Positions 1 through 7,347 of a stretch of DNA of 60,857 bases are shown in pieces. How positions within the stretch are numbered: the stretch's first letter is position 1; every line of letters starts with the position of its first letter. The stretch covers positions 541,781 through 602,637 of the forward strand of contig HG799463.1 in assembly GCA_000531095.1 (NCBI GenBank), written 5' to 3'. A program made the position numbers and the translations under genes. Source of the DNA: Gemmata massiliana (GTDB lineage: Bacteria > Planctomycetota > Planctomycetia > Gemmatales > Gemmataceae). The notes beneath the pieces are model-generated. The model searched no databases, was not told the origin of the DNA, and saw only the letters and a list, made by a program, of their open reading frames with translations.

Positions 1-2
1 TT

Positions 3-494
3 CCACCTGAACCGGTCCCGACGCCCGCGCCGTCGGGCCGGTCGGCCACCTCAACGGACAAGGGCCACGGGCGTCGGGAGACGCGCACCCTTGAGGTCAC
101 GCGGATCCTGACGGTGAGCCCGATGTGGAAGGGACTCAAACAGGGCTTCAAGGTAACGCGCGAGCGCATGGTGAAGGGCGCGCGGACGGTGGAGGTGGTG
201 CACGGGATCACCAGCCTCTCGGCGGCGCGCGGGGACGCGGCAACACTTCGGGGCCTGGTTCGGGACCATTGGGGCATCGAGAACCCGTTGCATTACGTTC
301 GGGACGTGACTCTGGGCGAGGATGCGTGCCGGGTGCGCAAGGGCACCGCCCCGCAGGTTCTCGCGGCCTTGCGCAATGCCGTGGTTCATTTGTTGTCCGG
401 AGTCCGGGCCAAGAATCACCCCGAGGCCATCGAACAACTTCAAATACACCCGGACCAAGCACAGGCGCTTATCGGCATCCCGCAGTGTGAATAA
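3..494 (+). CDS. ISAs1-family transposase, C-terminal part (5' end outside window)
   Basis: The frame is open from the window edge and ends at TAA 492-494, so only the last ~163 residues are visible. An early KGHGRRETRTL segment matches the HGR-E-RT motif of ISAs1 (DDE) transposases. It is followed by the family-like stretch RDHWGIENPLHYVRDVTLGED and a C-terminal ALRNAVVHLL segment. The family cuts and pastes ISAs1-type elements. I see no terminal inverted repeat in the ~40 bp after the stop, so the element end is not assigned. Whether the full gene is intact cannot be judged because the N-terminus lies outside the window. Confidence 0.85.
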   Translation, partial: PPEPVPTPAPSGRSATSTDKGHGRRETRTLEVTRILTVSPMWKGLKQGFKVTRERMVKGARTVEVVHGITSLSAARGDAATLRGLVRDHWGIENPLHYVRDVTLGEDACRVRKGTAPQVLAALRNAVVHLLSGVRAKNHPEAIEQLQIHPDQAQALIGIPQCE

Positions 495-533
495 AGGAAC
501 GGCCCTGGGCACTGGCTTTCACGCCGGCTGCGA

Positions 534-1049
534 TTACCACTGCCAAAAAGCGAATTGGGACCACCGACCTCTGGTGCCGCACCAATCGCCCATGAGCACT
601 TCAATCCGCTGGCGCGCTTCGAGGTCCGCGCCGCCGACCCGCAACTGCGCCACGAGCACGAACACGCCATTCGGGAGCGGGCGGCCCTGTTTGCCACCAA
701 ACTGGCTCGAATCGAATACGTCTTTGAGTTCCTTGGTTCGGCCCTTCGAGTCAAACGTGACCGACCGTCGCGCCGTTCGGACGGCCGCACCGGTGGTGGG
801 ATCAACGAGCGCGAGCGCGACTTCTGCTTCGCTCGGGCGCTGATCGCTCGGCAGATCCAAAGCGAAAGCCAGATTAAATGGCATAGCCGGGTGAAGGCAG
901 GTGCCATCCGGTACGAGCGTCAGAGGGCCGGACGGTTGCGGTAAAGTTGATTCGGGCGCCGGCGAGGTTTTCGGGGCAAGCGCCGAGTTAGTGTGCAAGC
1001 AGCCCGCACTACTAACAACGAACGCCAGGAGCACGATCACACTGCGCAT
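534..1049 (-). CDS. Predicted lipoprotein, unknown function
   Basis: 171 residues from ATG at 1047-1049; an ATG four codons upstream is equally possible. The N-terminus MRSVIVLLAFVVSSAGC is a signal peptide with lipobox SAGC, so the mature protein should be lipid-anchored outside the inner membrane. The rest has a Pro-rich linker followed by a mostly beta-type segment (LTLVPDGTCLHPAMPFNLAF onward) with no family I recognise. It converges with the transposase end. No partner gene is obvious, so no function is assigned. Confidence 0.7.
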   Translation of the reverse strand: MRSVIVLLAFVVSSAGCLHTNSALAPKTSPAPESTLPQPSGPLTLVPDGTCLHPAMPFNLAFALDLPSDQRPSEAEVALALVDPTTGAAVRTARRSVTFDSKGRTKELKDVFDSSQFGGKQGRPLPNGVFVLVAQLRVGGADLEARQRIEVLMGDWCGTRGRWSQFAFWQW

Positions 1050-1256
1050 GTGATGCACCATTGCTTGCGCCCCGGTCCGCAGGTGGAGTCTATGGATTAG
1101 CTGGAATGCGGACCCTATGCCGCGTAGTGCCCGGCGGGGCAAGGGGAATTCGGGCCGCGCAACCGGTGCTAAAATGCCTCACCAAATGCGGAAGTGACGC
1201 GGTACGGTTCGCGGTGTACAATCGCGCCCTTTGCCCGGGATATTGAGCCTCTTCGC

Positions 1257-1706
1257 ATGCAACAGCCGACCGTCTACCGAGGGCGACGCGACCAGGGGTG
1301 GCTGGTTCTCGCCTGCTCAGTTCCGTTTCTGATGTTTGGCGCCGCGATTGTGTTGGTGTCCACACTGTCGGCTTTGGCCCTCACGGGCGTCTCCGGCATG
1401 TGCGGAGCATTTATCGCCGTATGTGGGTTTGCCGTCCTACGAACGCGCGTGACAGTCGGCCCTGACGGGATTTCCAAAACTCCGTCCATCCCCAGTGGGT
1501 TCACCATTTCGTGGGATAAGGTCGAAAAGTGGTCGGTAACGGACCTGGGCGAAGATCGAGACACGTTCAGCAGCCGGGCCGTTCGCTTCTCGGTCGGCTG
1601 GCGAAAAATGGAAGTCCGGGAAGCGGAAGTGTTCCACCCGGGGTTCGACCAGTTTGTTCAGGACGTTCGCGCGTGGGCCGGCGAGCGCGAGGTCGCACCG
1701 CAATGA
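1257..1706 (+). CDS. Small membrane protein with PH-like tail
   Basis: 149 residues. I chose ATG 1257 (MQQPTVYRGRR) because the frame upstream of it looks non-coding. Two hydrophobic segments at about residues 15-40 and 43-60 form a helical hairpin. They are followed by a soluble part with the strand pattern VTVGPDGISKTP and ISWDKVEKWSV, typical of short bacterial PH-like domains that follow a membrane hairpin. The role is unknown; the family assignment is inference from pattern only. It stands alone between a lipoprotein gene and a frameshifted gene on the opposite strand. Confidence 0.65.
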   Translation: MQQPTVYRGRRDQGWLVLACSVPFLMFGAAIVLVSTLSALALTGVSGMCGAFIAVCGFAVLRTRVTVGPDGISKTPSIPSGFTISWDKVEKWSVTDLGEDRDTFSSRAVRFSVGWRKMEVREAEVFHPGFDQFVQDVRAWAGEREVAPQ

Positions 1707-1859
1707 GGATGTTAGTTTCGCGTAGCGTAGGACGGACGCAATATTACATCTCCCAATTGACGGGAGCTATTTAGCGCAAATCCGATAGCGCGAAACGACC
1801 GGGATGAATCGGGCCGGGGGGCGGCCCGTTCTCTGGAGCCGTGGACGGGAACAGCAGGT

Positions 1860-2401
1860 TTACGCGCTCAGCGCTTGGCTCACTTCTTCGTTGATCGAAT
1901 CGAACAGCGACTTCAGGTCGATGCCGTTGGAGGAGTCCGTGGGCGGGGCGGGGGCGGACCTTGCGGCTGGCCTTGCCGGTTGTACGCGCCGACCCCGCCC
2001 CGGTTCCCGCCGGACGGCGGTGCGAGCACGGACACGTCGCCGGTTTGGGCCGCTTCCTCGAACTTCGAGGCCAGTTCTTCCAGTCGGGACAGGCCACTGG
2101 TGGCCGATGTGCTGTCGGTGCTGCTCGTGCTGTCGGTGCTGCCCGTGCTGTCGGCCGAAGAAGTGTCGCCGATCGCGGAGCGGATCTTCGCGGCGATGTC
2201 CGCAGCGACCGCCTTGAACTTCTCAGGGTCTTCCGACGCGAGTTCCTTGAGCGCGGCGAACAACTGGCCCGGCCCGGAGATCTCCGCCGAGTCGCCGGTC
2301 TGGGGCGCGAAGCTCGTGGCGCTGGTCGACGAGCTGGTCGTCTTCTGCTGGAGCGACGACACGGACAGTGTGGCCGAACTGAAACCAACCGAACTAATCA
2401 T
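1860..2401 (-). pseudogene. Hypothetical protein with S/T/D repeats; frameshift in a G/C run
   Basis: Starts at ATG 2399-2401 (MISSVGFSSATLSVSS). It reads through an alpha-helical part (LFAALKELASEDPEKFKAV), a low-complexity STDSTSSTDST block made of short DNA repeats, another helix (LSRLEELASKFEEAA), and a Gly/Pro segment. The frame then runs into a stop at 1913. In the neighbouring frame the sequence continues sensibly as PTDSSNGIDLKSLFDSINEE and ends at TAA 1860-1862. Adding one C to the C-run (Gs 1950-1954 on the plus strand) joins the two. The layout resembles small secreted or surface proteins of planctomycetes, but no function is known. I think this is a sequencing indel, not a dead gene. 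Confidence 0.6.
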
Positions 2402-2688
2402 GAGCGAGTCCCTTAATGTGGGGCATGGATCTTGGGTGCGAGTCCCCCCACTTAAACGCCGTCGCGCGCCCACAATCGCCTGGAAAAACCAGCGAATCAC
2501 AATGTTTCGTGTGGTGCGCAAATCTCAGCGTGGGCAGAATTTTAATGAGAATCGCGGCGCGAGCCGGCGGGTGGAACTGAAGCGAAAATCTCGAATTAAA
2601 TCCGTTTCGTCCGTTCTCCGTGAAAAAAATCAATTCTTACTGCACATCGAGATTCCGTGTCGCCGAAATGGACCATCAGATAGCCCGA

Positions 2689-2810
2689 TGCTGTGTTGGA
2701 AACTTGCGTTTTGTGTTCGTGGCACAGGCCTCTGGCCTGTGTGAGCGCCTCCACAGGCCAGAGGCCTGTGCCACAAAACCATGAACCAAACGCATCAATT
2801 CAACACAGCA
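2689..2810. repeat. 122-bp MITE-like palindromic element, copy 1, with 9-bp target duplication
   Basis: The ends are perfect 10-bp inverted repeats, TGCTGTGTTG and CAACACAGCA. A strong inner palindrome has arms 2719-2741 and 2752-2774 (GTGGCACAGGCCTCTGGCC and its complement). The element is flanked on both sides by ATAGCCCGA (2680-2688 and 2811-2819), a direct repeat expected from transposition. A second copy lies at 21514-21635. It contains no gene. It fills much of the ~500-bp gap between the gene ending upstream at 2401 and the lipoprotein gene at 2901; I see nothing else in that gap. Confidence 0.85.
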
Positions 2811-2900
2811 ATAGCCCGACCGAGCGCGCAGCCCTGCCACCTTTTCCTGCCCGTCCGCGCCCGGCTGTTCCCGATACGTCCGTTTCCGGGGGGATGGGAA

Positions 2901-3428
2901 ATGAACTTTCGCGCGATCTGCGTAGCGCTGCTACTGTCGAGCCTATCGATCACGGGGTGCGGGACGGTTAAGAACACGCTCACGACGCGCCCCGAACACG
3001 GCGGGAAAACTCCGTTCGGCGGGGTGCGGCACGACATGGCCCACCTCAAGCGGGCCGCGAACGGGGAACTCGGGCTCTGCGCGGACCCGGACATGGAACC
3101 GGAGCGCGATCCCCAACTGGCGCTCATGCTGTTCTGCGCCGTGGACCTGCCGTTCAGTCTCGTCGGCGACATCGTGACGTGGCCCTACACAAAGACGTTC
3201 ACCTACGTGAACCAGCCGGTCCCCGCGCCGCCCACGATGTTCTCCGATCAGGTGGCACCGGTAGCACGGACGACGATGCCCCCGGCCGGCCGGCCCACAA
3301 TGCCACCGGCGCCGACCGCCCCCTCTACCCAACCTCCTACTAGCCAGCCCCCGGCTAACTTGCCCCCGATCCCGACGGTGCCACCGGTGCCCGTACCCGG
3401 CTCCGACAAACTGCCGAAGGCGCCGTGA
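2901..3428 (+). CDS. YceK/YidQ-type lipoprotein with Pro-rich tail
   Basis: 175 residues from ATG 2901. Signal peptide and lipobox are ALLLSSLSITGC, giving an outer-facing lipoprotein. The middle part follows the YceK/YidQ pattern: GCGTVKN, then PFGGVRHDMAHLK, then CAVDLPFSLVGDIVTWPYT near residue 100, where family members carry a conserved PFS-x-V-GD-T segment. The last ~60 residues are a Pro/Thr-rich linker-like tail, which is longer than the enterobacterial proteins. Longer in-frame starts upstream run into the MITE and lack signal-peptide character, so they were rejected. The cellular role of this family is not established. Confidence 0.75.
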   Translation: MNFRAICVALLLSSLSITGCGTVKNTLTTRPEHGGKTPFGGVRHDMAHLKRAANGELGLCADPDMEPERDPQLALMLFCAVDLPFSLVGDIVTWPYTKTFTYVNQPVPAPPTMFSDQVAPVARTTMPPAGRPTMPPAPTAPSTQPPTSQPPANLPPIPTVPPVPVPGSDKLPKAP

Positions 3429-3459
3429 AATTGACCGGTGCGTCGGAGCGAAGCGCGGG

Positions 3460-3528
3460 CGCACCGCCCTTGCGAACTGCTCACCCGTACCAAGAGCTAC
3501 GGGCGAGCCCGCGCACAAGGGCGGTGCG
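3460..3528. terminator. Nested hairpin downstream of the lipoprotein gene
   Basis: A 13-bp outer stem (CGCACCGCCCTTG, 3460-3472, with CAAGGGCGGTGCG, 3516-3528) encloses an inner stem GCTCACCCGT/ACGGGCGAGC with one mismatch. It starts 31 bp after the lipoprotein stop and probably ends its transcript, but there is no clear T-tract, so it may also be a repeat element. Apart from this and a weak small ORF, the 433-bp gap up to 3861 holds nothing I recognise. Confidence 0.5.
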
Positions 3529-3533
3529 TCGTA

Positions 3534-3746
3534 CTACCCGAATTTCCCGCCGGATACATGAGATCCGCAATTCCGCTCGCGCGGTCGGAGCTTCTTGCGC
3601 AGAACCCACAGCGCGCAGGCGCCGAACACGGGCCAGAGCCTTTGCAGCCCGAAACGCAACAAAACACCAACAACAGCCGAATCAATTAAGCAAAAAAGTC
3701 GCCCCGCACGTCTCAGAATTCTCACAATCTCCACCACTTTAACCAC
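3534..3746 (-). CDS. Possible 70-residue membrane peptide
   Basis: GTG-started frame whose product has one convincing hydrophobic stretch (LIDSAVVGVLLRFGLQRLWP continuing into VFGACALWVL) followed by a basic cluster RKKLRPRERN, as in small single-helix membrane proteins. No clear ribosome binding site and no recognised family. It could be a chance ORF in an otherwise empty intergenic stretch. Confidence 0.3.
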   Translation of the reverse strand: MVKVVEIVRILRRAGRLFCLIDSAVVGVLLRFGLQRLWPVFGACALWVLRKKLRPRERNCGSHVSGGKFG

Positions 3747-3861
3747 ATCCAGAAAAAAGCGCGTTTGACTCTTGTCGCATCTACTGCGCCGTATAGAACC
3801 GCTCAGACCAGACTCGCTTAAACAAAAATCTTAGCCACACACGCGAACCCCCGCTCGCCCC

Positions 3862-4683
3862 ATGCCCTGGCCCACCAAAAACCAGTTTTCCCGTCCGACC
3901 TGCGCCGCGTTCGGAGTGGCAGCCGCCCGGGAATGGCTCGTGATGGAACAGTTGTCCCGATCGGGACAAAACCCACTGCAACACCCGCCGCTCTCCGAAC
4001 AATACCTGTTCTGGGCCGCCAAGCGGCGCGAAGCGAACCCGATCCAGCCCGGCGGCACCCGCCTCCTGACGGCGGCCGAGGCCATCGAGCACCACGGGAT
4101 CTGCGGCGATCACCTCTGGCCCTACGCGCCCACCATCCCCGCGGGCCTGGAACCGTATACCGGTGCCGGCCTACCACCTCCGGACCCGAACCCGCCCCCG
4201 ACCGACCCCATGCACCGGGACGCGAGCACGCGGTCCCTGCGAATGACTTACACGCGCAGGCCGAAGGCCCAGCAGGTGTGTGACGCACTGGACGCACACG
4301 GCCCGTTAGCGATCTCGTTGCCAGTAGAAGGGGGGACCAGGGGCCGGTCGAACAAAGAACTCTGGTTCAACTCGAACACCGAACGGAGCGGGATCCTCAT
4401 GGAGAGTGCCTCCACGCGGTGGGCTCCGACCCCTAGCGCCGCCGGTCACGTCGTCTGCGTGATCGCGGTAACGCCCGATAAGCGCGCCCGGGGCGGCTAC
4501 TTTTTCCTGTTCAAAAATTCGTGGGACTCGGGTTTGTGGGCGACCCAGCCACCGCCCCTAGAAAACGGCGGCCCGGTCTGCCCCGGGTACGGGCGCGTCT
4601 CCTGGGACTTCGTGGACACTCACGCGCGATCAATGGCCCACTGGACCCAGCCCCTCCACGACCTGCTCGGCCCTAAGCCTTGA
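3862..4683 (+). CDS. Papain-like (C1-type) cysteine protease
   Basis: 273 residues from ATG 3862, without signal peptide or propeptide, so likely cytoplasmic. The papain catalytic elements are all present in order. NQFSRPTCAAF gives the oxyanion Gln8 and nucleophile Cys14, AGHVVCVIAV gives His196, and FLFKNSWDSGLW gives Asn219 followed by the usual SW. A helix follows the Cys as in papain folds. The protein is about the size of a bare C1 catalytic domain. No good Shine-Dalgarno precedes the ATG, so the exact start is uncertain. It lies 189 bp upstream of, and co-directional with, the bL27-coiled-coil gene; a substrate relationship is possible but only inferred from adjacency. Confidence 0.8.
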   Translation: MPWPTKNQFSRPTCAAFGVAAAREWLVMEQLSRSGQNPLQHPPLSEQYLFWAAKRREANPIQPGGTRLLTAAEAIEHHGICGDHLWPYAPTIPAGLEPYTGAGLPPPDPNPPPTDPMHRDASTRSLRMTYTRRPKAQQVCDALDAHGPLAISLPVEGGTRGRSNKELWFNSNTERSGILMESASTRWAPTPSAAGHVVCVIAVTPDKRARGGYFFLFKNSWDSGLWATQPPPLENGGPVCPGYGRVSWDFVDTHARSMAHWTQPLHDLLGPKP

Positions 4684-4872
4684 AGCAGACACGCGATGTA
4701 GATTTTGTGAAGCACTGTATCACACACCCGTCGTAAATACGGTAAAATAGGGCAAAGCGGGAAAATTGATTCAACGGCTAACAACCGTTGTCCGGAGCCG
4801 CTTTCTGGCCCACTTTCTTTTGGACAGACCAGTGTTTGTTCAGAATCTGGTGTAGCCTTTGGAGGAAGAAAC

Positions 4873-6006
4873 GTGGCGCACAAGAAGGGCCAGGGCTCCG
4901 TCCGGAACGGTCGCGACTCGCTACCAAAGCGTCGCGGCTTGAAAAAATACGCTGGCGAACGAGTGACAGTTAGTTCAATTCTCGTGACGCAGTGCGGAAC
5001 GAAGTACCACCCCGGCCGCTACGTGTACTGCACGAAGAACTACACCCTGCACGCGGCGGTGGAAGGTACGGTGTACTTCGACCAGGACGGGCGCCGGGTG
5101 AACGTGCTGCCCGACGGCGAGGCGCGGTCCCAGTCGCGCGAACCGAACGAGCGGGACGGGACCGCGGTACTCGACCGCCCGCGAAGCAGGCGGCGCAAGA
5201 CCCGCCCCGCCGCGCCCGCTCAAAATGAAAACCGCAGCGGTCCGAATAGCCGAGGTAGCGGTAGTGCGGACGCCTTGTTAAAACAAACGACCGCGAACGT
5301 GCGGGAGCACTGGGATCGCTGGGAGCAACAACAACAGTTCCAAAGCCAGTCGCAACAGCAGCTACGGAGCGAGCGAGAACAGCAAGAGAAGTTAAGGCGC
5401 GAGACGGAACAGCGCGAGCGACAACACAAGTTGGAGAGGGAGCAAAAGGAACACAGGGGGAGTGAACTGCGCGTGCAGCAACAAAAATTGGAGCGCGAGA
5501 AGTTGCAAAAGGAAAAACACGAACACGAGCAGCGGGAGAAGTTGAAGTTGGAGGAGGAACTGCGCAAGCAACTGGAGCAGAAGCAGGTCACCAAGGAAGT
5601 CGACCGCTACTACAAACAGTTGCTCGCTTGGGAGAGCAAGATGGGTGATAAAAAAGTGCCACGCAATGAACCCACGGGTCGGACGGACCTCGACCTCGTG
5701 GTACAGCCGGACATCATGGGCGCAGGAGCCCGCGCATTCGGTGCCTCTGTTGCCGAAGACAAAAACAGTTTGCTGGTACCCGGGGACGTTTACACGTTCC
5801 TCGAGAGCCAGTTCGTGACCACGGCCACCGGGTTCGTCGCGTTCGCCCGCGCGTACCCCGATGAAGTAGCGGACGGGCTCAACATTAAGGAAGAACGAGC
5901 CGTTTCCGCGCTGGACGAGTTAATAAAGGAGGTCGCACGGGTTCTGCCCGAGAAGTGTCTGGCGCCGGTATCGTCCGAGCGCTTCGGCTACGGCACCCTG
6001 GACTGA
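4873..6006 (+). CDS. Ribosomal protein bL27 domain fused to long coiled coil and C-terminal domain
   Basis: 377 residues from GTG 4873, preceded by GGAGGAAG. Residues 1-82 align along their length with bL27. MAHKKGQGS and RNGRDS at the flexible N-terminus that reaches the peptidyl transferase centre are kept, as are GTKYHPG and TLHAAVEGTVYFD. Residues 85-135 are a basic and disordered linker. Residues ~140-255 are an extremely charged Q/E/K/R coiled coil, and ~270-377 a separate folded domain (GDVYTFLESQFVTTATGFVA). Ordinary bL27 stops near residue 85. Several core positions differ (Cys41 in place of the usual Arg of QRG; YVYCTKNY instead of NVG-G-DH), and no rplU neighbour is present. I therefore read it as a divergent paralogue, not the housekeeping rpmA. 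The function is unknown; it could tether to or modify ribosomes. Confidence 0.85.
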   Translation: MAHKKGQGSVRNGRDSLPKRRGLKKYAGERVTVSSILVTQCGTKYHPGRYVYCTKNYTLHAAVEGTVYFDQDGRRVNVLPDGEARSQSREPNERDGTAVLDRPRSRRRKTRPAAPAQNENRSGPNSRGSGSADALLKQTTANVREHWDRWEQQQQFQSQSQQQLRSEREQQEKLRRETEQRERQHKLEREQKEHRGSELRVQQQKLEREKLQKEKHEHEQREKLKLEEELRKQLEQKQVTKEVDRYYKQLLAWESKMGDKKVPRNEPTGRTDLDLVVQPDIMGAGARAFGASVAEDKNSLLVPGDVYTFLESQFVTTATGFVAFARAYPDEVADGLNIKEERAVSALDELIKEVARVLPEKCLAPVSSERFGYGTLD

Positions 6007-6267
6007 CCTTTCCCCATCGACGTGACCGGGCGCGGGCGGGCACCGAACCGCCGAAACACATTGGCCCCGGGTCGAATCGCGAGGCGAGTCGAACTTCTTT
6101 CTGCCACCTCGCCGCAACAGCATCACTCTCTCCGTCCGTTGCTGCAACGAACGACCGTGCGGTCCCGCGCGCCGATAATGCAACTAAAGCGCATCGTCGC
6201 AGCGCGGGACCGTGACGGTTCCCGGTTCGGTGGCACGGCGTTTCGCGCGATTCGGACCGCGCTGGGG

Positions 6268-7065
6268 TCAATCACTATCGCGGGTCACATGCAGCCGGTC
6301 GCCCGGCAGGATCTGGTAGTTCGTGTACGTCACGCCGTGCTGAGTGATCCCCTCCCAGTCGACCGGGAGCATCTGCGCCACGCCACCGTTCTTGCCCGGC
6401 CGCGCGATGCGGATCGATAGCTTGTGCCCCTGGTCCAGTAGCCCGCTCACGTTCGCGAGCGCGTCCAAAACGGTGTCACCCCCGGTAATCGGGAGCCGTA
6501 TCACGTTTTGTTTACTCGTGTTGGAATCGGCGATGACGTAATAGGCTTTGCTGTTGTAAGCGCGCACATCAACGATCACGACGAGGTTCTCCGCGGGCAC
6601 GTTTTCCGCGCGCTTCGCGACGTGGTTCCGAACGGCCGACACCGCTTCTTCGAGCGTGCGCCCGGTGAGCGCGACCGATCCCCACGCCCCCAAACCAACG
6701 GTCCCGTCCGGGCGCACCTGGAACGGACCCGAAATCGGTTGCGTCGGCAACGGGTTGGTCTTACCGGTCTTCGGGTCTTTCACGGCGACTTCGATCGACA
6801 ACTGATCGGGCGCTTCGATCACGTAAGGCGGGAGCGCGATCTTCTGAAGCTCCCGGGGCACTGCCACGGGCGGCGCGACCGGCGCGGGAACGGGAGTCGG
6901 GGTCGGCGCCGGGGTTGCTGCAACCGCGACCGAGCGTTCCGCACCGAGCGCGGCCAGCGCGTCGAGCTTCTGTTGGGTCTGCACTTGGGCGCGCCAGTTC
7001 AGCACCAGCAGGCCGATGATTGCAACCGCCGTTACGAACGTGAACGTGCCACGGATCCCGCGCAC
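6268..7065 (-). CDS. Polysaccharide export protein (Wza/Poly_export type)
   Basis: 265 residues from GTG 7063-7065, with GGAGG about nine bases before it. One N-terminal transmembrane helix (VTAVAIIGLLVLNW) is followed by an Ala/Pro linker. PPYVIEAPDQLSIEV then opens the Poly_export domain, with PFQVRPDGTVGLGAWGSVAL as its typical core, and an SLBB-like beta-grasp region follows (AYYVIADSNTSKQNVIRLP ... YQILPGDRLHV). The family forms the periplasmic/outer-membrane channel for capsule or exopolysaccharide. It is shorter than Wza and membrane-anchored by a helix instead of a lipid. No glycosyltransferase genes are nearby, so the exported polymer is unknown. Confidence 0.85.
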   Translation of the reverse strand: MRGIRGTFTFVTAVAIIGLLVLNWRAQVQTQQKLDALAALGAERSVAVAATPAPTPTPVPAPVAPPVAVPRELQKIALPPYVIEAPDQLSIEVAVKDPKTGKTNPLPTQPISGPFQVRPDGTVGLGAWGSVALTGRTLEEAVSAVRNHVAKRAENVPAENLVVIVDVRAYNSKAYYVIADSNTSKQNVIRLPITGGDTVLDALANVSGLLDQGHKLSIRIARPGKNGGVAQMLPVDWEGITQHGVTYTNYQILPGDRLHVTRDSD

Positions 7066-7149
7066 GTCGGACCTCCTCCGGTTGGTCCGAGGCGATACAC
7101 CAACACCTACAAGAACGTCAACCCCAACCGGTCGGGCGCTCGGGTCCGC

Positions 7150-7275
7150 TTAGTACGGGATGCGCCGCCCGCTCATTAACATTCGCGGTTCGCGTGGAGC
7201 GTTCGGGGCGAACCGCACCGGCGCGACCGCCGGGCACCCGATCAACAGCGCGAAAAGCACAGCGACGCGGATCAT
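7150..7275 (-). CDS. 41-residue lipoprotein
   Basis: A short gene: ATG 7273-7275, TAA 7150-7152. An ideal AGGAGG sits seven bases before the start. The product begins MIRVAVLFALLIGC, a minimal signal peptide with lipobox LIGC, so a ~28-residue lipid-anchored peptide should result. It lies directly upstream of the export gene on the same strand (about 85 bp apart), so the two may be co-transcribed. The C-terminal codons (EPRMLMSG) are encoded by DNA very similar to one arm of the perfect palindrome at 54680-54747, which suggests the tail came from a repeat. No known family. Confidence 0.65.
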   Translation of the reverse strand: MIRVAVLFALLIGCPAVAPVRFAPNAPREPRMLMSGRRIPY

Positions 7276-7347
7276 GGGTCGGAACCTCCTCGGAGTGGGA
7301 CAAACGCTGTTATGCCTCACACGGCGAGAATATTCTCAGCGTACCCT

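Noticed and set aside
2420..2455. A tRNA-like 3' end (GGTGCGAGTCCCCCC)
   Set aside because: No matching acceptor, D or anticodon arms upstream.
4873..5120. Normal housekeeping rpmA
   Set aside because: The frame continues without stop into the coiled coil, core residues differ and no rplU or obg is adjacent; kept as a fusion paralogue.
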